Shown here piece after piece: positions 62,375 to 64,000 of a stretch of DNA of 64,000 nt. The DNA comes from Rhodospira trueperi (GTDB lineage: Bacteria; Pseudomonadota; Alphaproteobacteria; Rhodospirillales; Rhodospirillaceae): positions 124,001-188,000 of the forward strand of contig NZ_FNAP01000002.1 of NCBI RefSeq assembly GCF_900101965.1, read 5' to 3'. The notes beneath the pieces are model-generated. The model searched no databases. It saw only the letters and a program-made list of their open reading frames with translations, and was not told the origin of the DNA. Within the stretch, counting starts at the first letter, position 1; the number at the start of each line of letters is the position of its first letter. The position numbers and the translations under genes were made by a program.

Positions 62375-64000
62375 TCAGTTGGCCTGCCGGCGCAGGAACG
62401 CCGGGATTTCAAGCTGATCCTCCTGGTGCGAGGTCACGGGTCGGTCCTCCGGATCGATCCGCATGGGTCCGGGCGCGGCGGACTGGCCGTGGTGACCATG
62501 CCGCGCCTCGCCCAGGTGATGACCGTGACCGTGGTCGCGCTCTTCCTCGTCGGCGCGGGCGCGGCCGAACCCGGTCATGCGCTGGAACAGGCTGGGACGC
62601 TCGCGGCGGGTCTCGCCGTGCTCGGGGCCGCGGCCGTGGTCCGGGTGATTGTCGCGATCACCGGACCGAGCCGACGGCGCGGCGCGCAGTCCGGGCTGCA
62701 TCGCCGCGCGCTGCGGGTCCTGACCCTGGCGCGGCGCCGGGGCATGGGAGTGGGCGGCGTGGCGCTCGGCGTAGCGCGGATCAAGGGCGGTCTGGCCGTG
62801 CACCTGACGGGACAGATCGATCTGACCGACCACCTCCGCGTTGCCCTGGCCACCACCGCCGAACGCCTGTCCGGGAGACGGGGCCGCGCCCGGGGTGAGG
62901 CGCGCCGCCGGGGCGGACGCCGGCGCCTGGGCCGGGTTCGAATGGGTGGGGGGCTGCGGAATGAAGGCGCGATGGCCGGTCGCCGACGCGGGCGCGTTGG
63001 CGGGCGTGGGTGCGGATCCCGGCTGGGCGCGGAACGGCGGACGGGTGACCTCTCGCGGCGCCGGACGCGGGGCGCCCTGGGCCGGACGGGACGCGGGAGC
63101 GGTGGCGGCAGGGGCCGCGCGGTCCTCGTGCGTCTCCCGGGCAGCCGGCCGGACCTCACCGTCGGAGTCGCTGCCCAGCACCATGGACGGATCAATCAGG
63201 TCGTCGCCCTGCCGGGCCACCGCCGCCGGCCGTTCCGGCGTCGCCGGTTCGGTCTTGGGAGCAGATGCCGGCGCCCGGGCCGCCCGGTCGGCTCCGCCGG
63301 TGGCTGCCGCGACCTTGCTGGCCGCCGCCAGTCCGAGACCGAAGCCGCTGCCGGCAGCGTCGCCGCTGTCGCTCGGGCGGGCCTGGGAGACGGCGTCGAT
63401 GCCGCTGGCCACCACGGAAACCCGCATGGTGCCGTCCAGCGAGGAGTCCAGGCAGGAGCCGAAAATGACGTTGGCGTCCTCGCACTTGATTTCCTCGCGG
63501 ATGCGGTTGGCCGCCTCGTCCAGTTCGTACAGCGTCAGGTCGTTGCCGCCGGTGATGTTGATCAGCACGCCGCGCGCGCCGCGCATGGAGGTTTCCTCCA
63601 GCAGCGGGTTGGCGATGGCGGCCTCGGCGGCCTCGATGGCGCGGTTGTCGCCGCTGGCCTCGCCGGTGCCCATCATGGCCCGGCCCATGTCCATCATCAC
63701 CGTGCGTACGTCGGCGAAGTCCAGGTTAATCAGGCCCGGCATAATCATCAGGTCGGTGACCGAACGCACGCCGGCATAGAGCACGTTGTCGGCCATCTTG
63801 AAGGCATCGGCGAAGGTGGTTTTCTCGTTGGCGACCCGGAACAGGTTCTGGTTGGGGATGATGATCAGGGTATCGACGTACTGCGACAGTTCCTCGATGC
63901 CCCCCTCGGCGAGGCGCATGCGGTGCGAGCCCTCGAACTGGAACGGCTTGGTGACCACGCCGACGGTCAGGATCCCCATGTCGCGGGCGCAGCGCGCCGC
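62375..64000 (-). CDS. ftsZ: Cell division protein FtsZ, C-terminal part (5' end outside window)
   Basis: The visible 541 residues start within the GTPase domain ([20 protein letters not shown]) and complete it ([20 protein letters not shown], then [13 protein letters not shown]). A very long Pro/Ala/Gln-rich disordered linker of roughly 320 residues follows, and the end [12 protein letters not shown] is the conserved C-terminal peptide that binds FtsA and other partners. FtsZ polymerises into the division ring. The GTP-binding N-terminus and start codon lie beyond 64000. Confidence 0.96.
   Translation of the reverse strand, partial: AARCARDMGILTVGVVTKPFQFEGSHRMRLAEGGIEELSQYVDTLIIIPNQNLFRVANEKTTFADAFKMADNVLYAGVRSVTDLMIMPGLINLDFADVRTVMMDMGRAMMGTGEASGDNRAIEAAEAAIANPLLEETSMRGARGVLINITGGNDLTLYELDEAANRIREEIKCEDANVIFGSCLDSSLDGTMRVSVVASGIDAVSQARPSDSGDAAGSGFGLGLAAASKVAAATGGADRAARAPASAPKTEPATPERPAAVARQGDDLIDPSMVLGSDSDGEVRPAARETHEDRAAPAATAPASRPAQGAPRPAPREVTRPPFRAQPGSAPTPANAPASATGHRAFIPQPPTHSNPAQAPASAPAARLTPGAAPSPGQAFGGGGQGNAEVVGQIDLSRQVHGQTALDPRYAERHAAHSHAPAPRQGQDPQRAAMQPGLRAAPSARSGDRDNHPDHGRGPEHGETRRERPSLFQRMTGFGRARADEEERDHGHGHHLGEARHGHHGQSAAPGPMRIDPEDRPVTSHQEDQLEIPAFLRRQAN

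Overview
The window is GC-rich DNA from an alphaproteobacterium, most likely a Rhodospirillales member related to the purple non-sulfur genera. The evidence is an RquA-type rhodoquinone methyltransferase, chemoreceptors with C-terminal PilZ-like domains, a prmC-DUF4167 gene pair, a long-linker FtsZ and GANTC (CcrM-type) sites. No rRNA, tRNA, CRISPR array, transposase or integrase was recognised. The last gene (ftsZ) runs off the right edge.

Layout. 0.2-4.1 kb: a secreted PDC-sensor protein and a very large chemoreceptor. 4.1-7.2 kb: a TolB/FlgO-like protein, a COQ10-type quinone-binding protein and an RquA-like methyltransferase. 7.2-11.5 kb: a two-gene unit of a 977-aa membrane-anchored coiled-coil protein and a TelA-family protein, preceded by six GANTC sites. 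11.5-15.2 kb: DUF1127, a GcvA-like LysR regulator, a LysE-type exporter and threonine synthase. 15.4-17.2 kb: a visibly AT-richer accessory patch (membrane protein, small partner, DUF429). 17.2-19.8 kb: BKACE and an omega-amino-acid aminotransferase. 19.8-21.2 kb: small proteins and a CRP/FNR regulator, followed by a dispersed repeat. 22-24.3 kb: prmC and DUF4167. 24.5-31 kb: yejEF peptide transporter genes without yejAB, a DarTG ADP-ribosylation toxin-antitoxin pair and a TamA-like Omp85 protein. 31-41.7 kb: mostly housekeeping genes (class IV aminotransferase, rlmN, an OmpA lipoprotein, HIT, methyltransferase, CoA-transferase, hydrolase), plus a bacterial homologue of the thalidomide-binding CULT domain of cereblon.

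41.7-51.4 kb: this stretch looks repeatedly rearranged around the 3' end of prfA. The intact operon hisS-hemA-prfA ends at 47.72 kb. A perfect 28-bp copy of the prfA end lies at 44.39 kb, and a longer decayed prfA fragment fused to a decayed hexapeptide-transferase gene lies at 41.7-42.2 kb. Between the two 28-bp copies is a small AT-richer island with a small unknown gene and a 735-aa protein that has an N-terminal helical region and a C-terminal nitrilase-like domain (apparent Glu-Lys-Cys triad). This is the best candidate in the window for an undescribed, possibly defensive, system.

51.6-64 kb: two LysE/RhtB exporters, a LysR regulator divergent from a complete spermidine/putrescine-type ABC uptake operon that ends with a class III aminotransferase, cyclopropane fatty acid synthase, the second copy of the dispersed repeat (inverted relative to the first), a strong hairpin and the 3' part of ftsZ.
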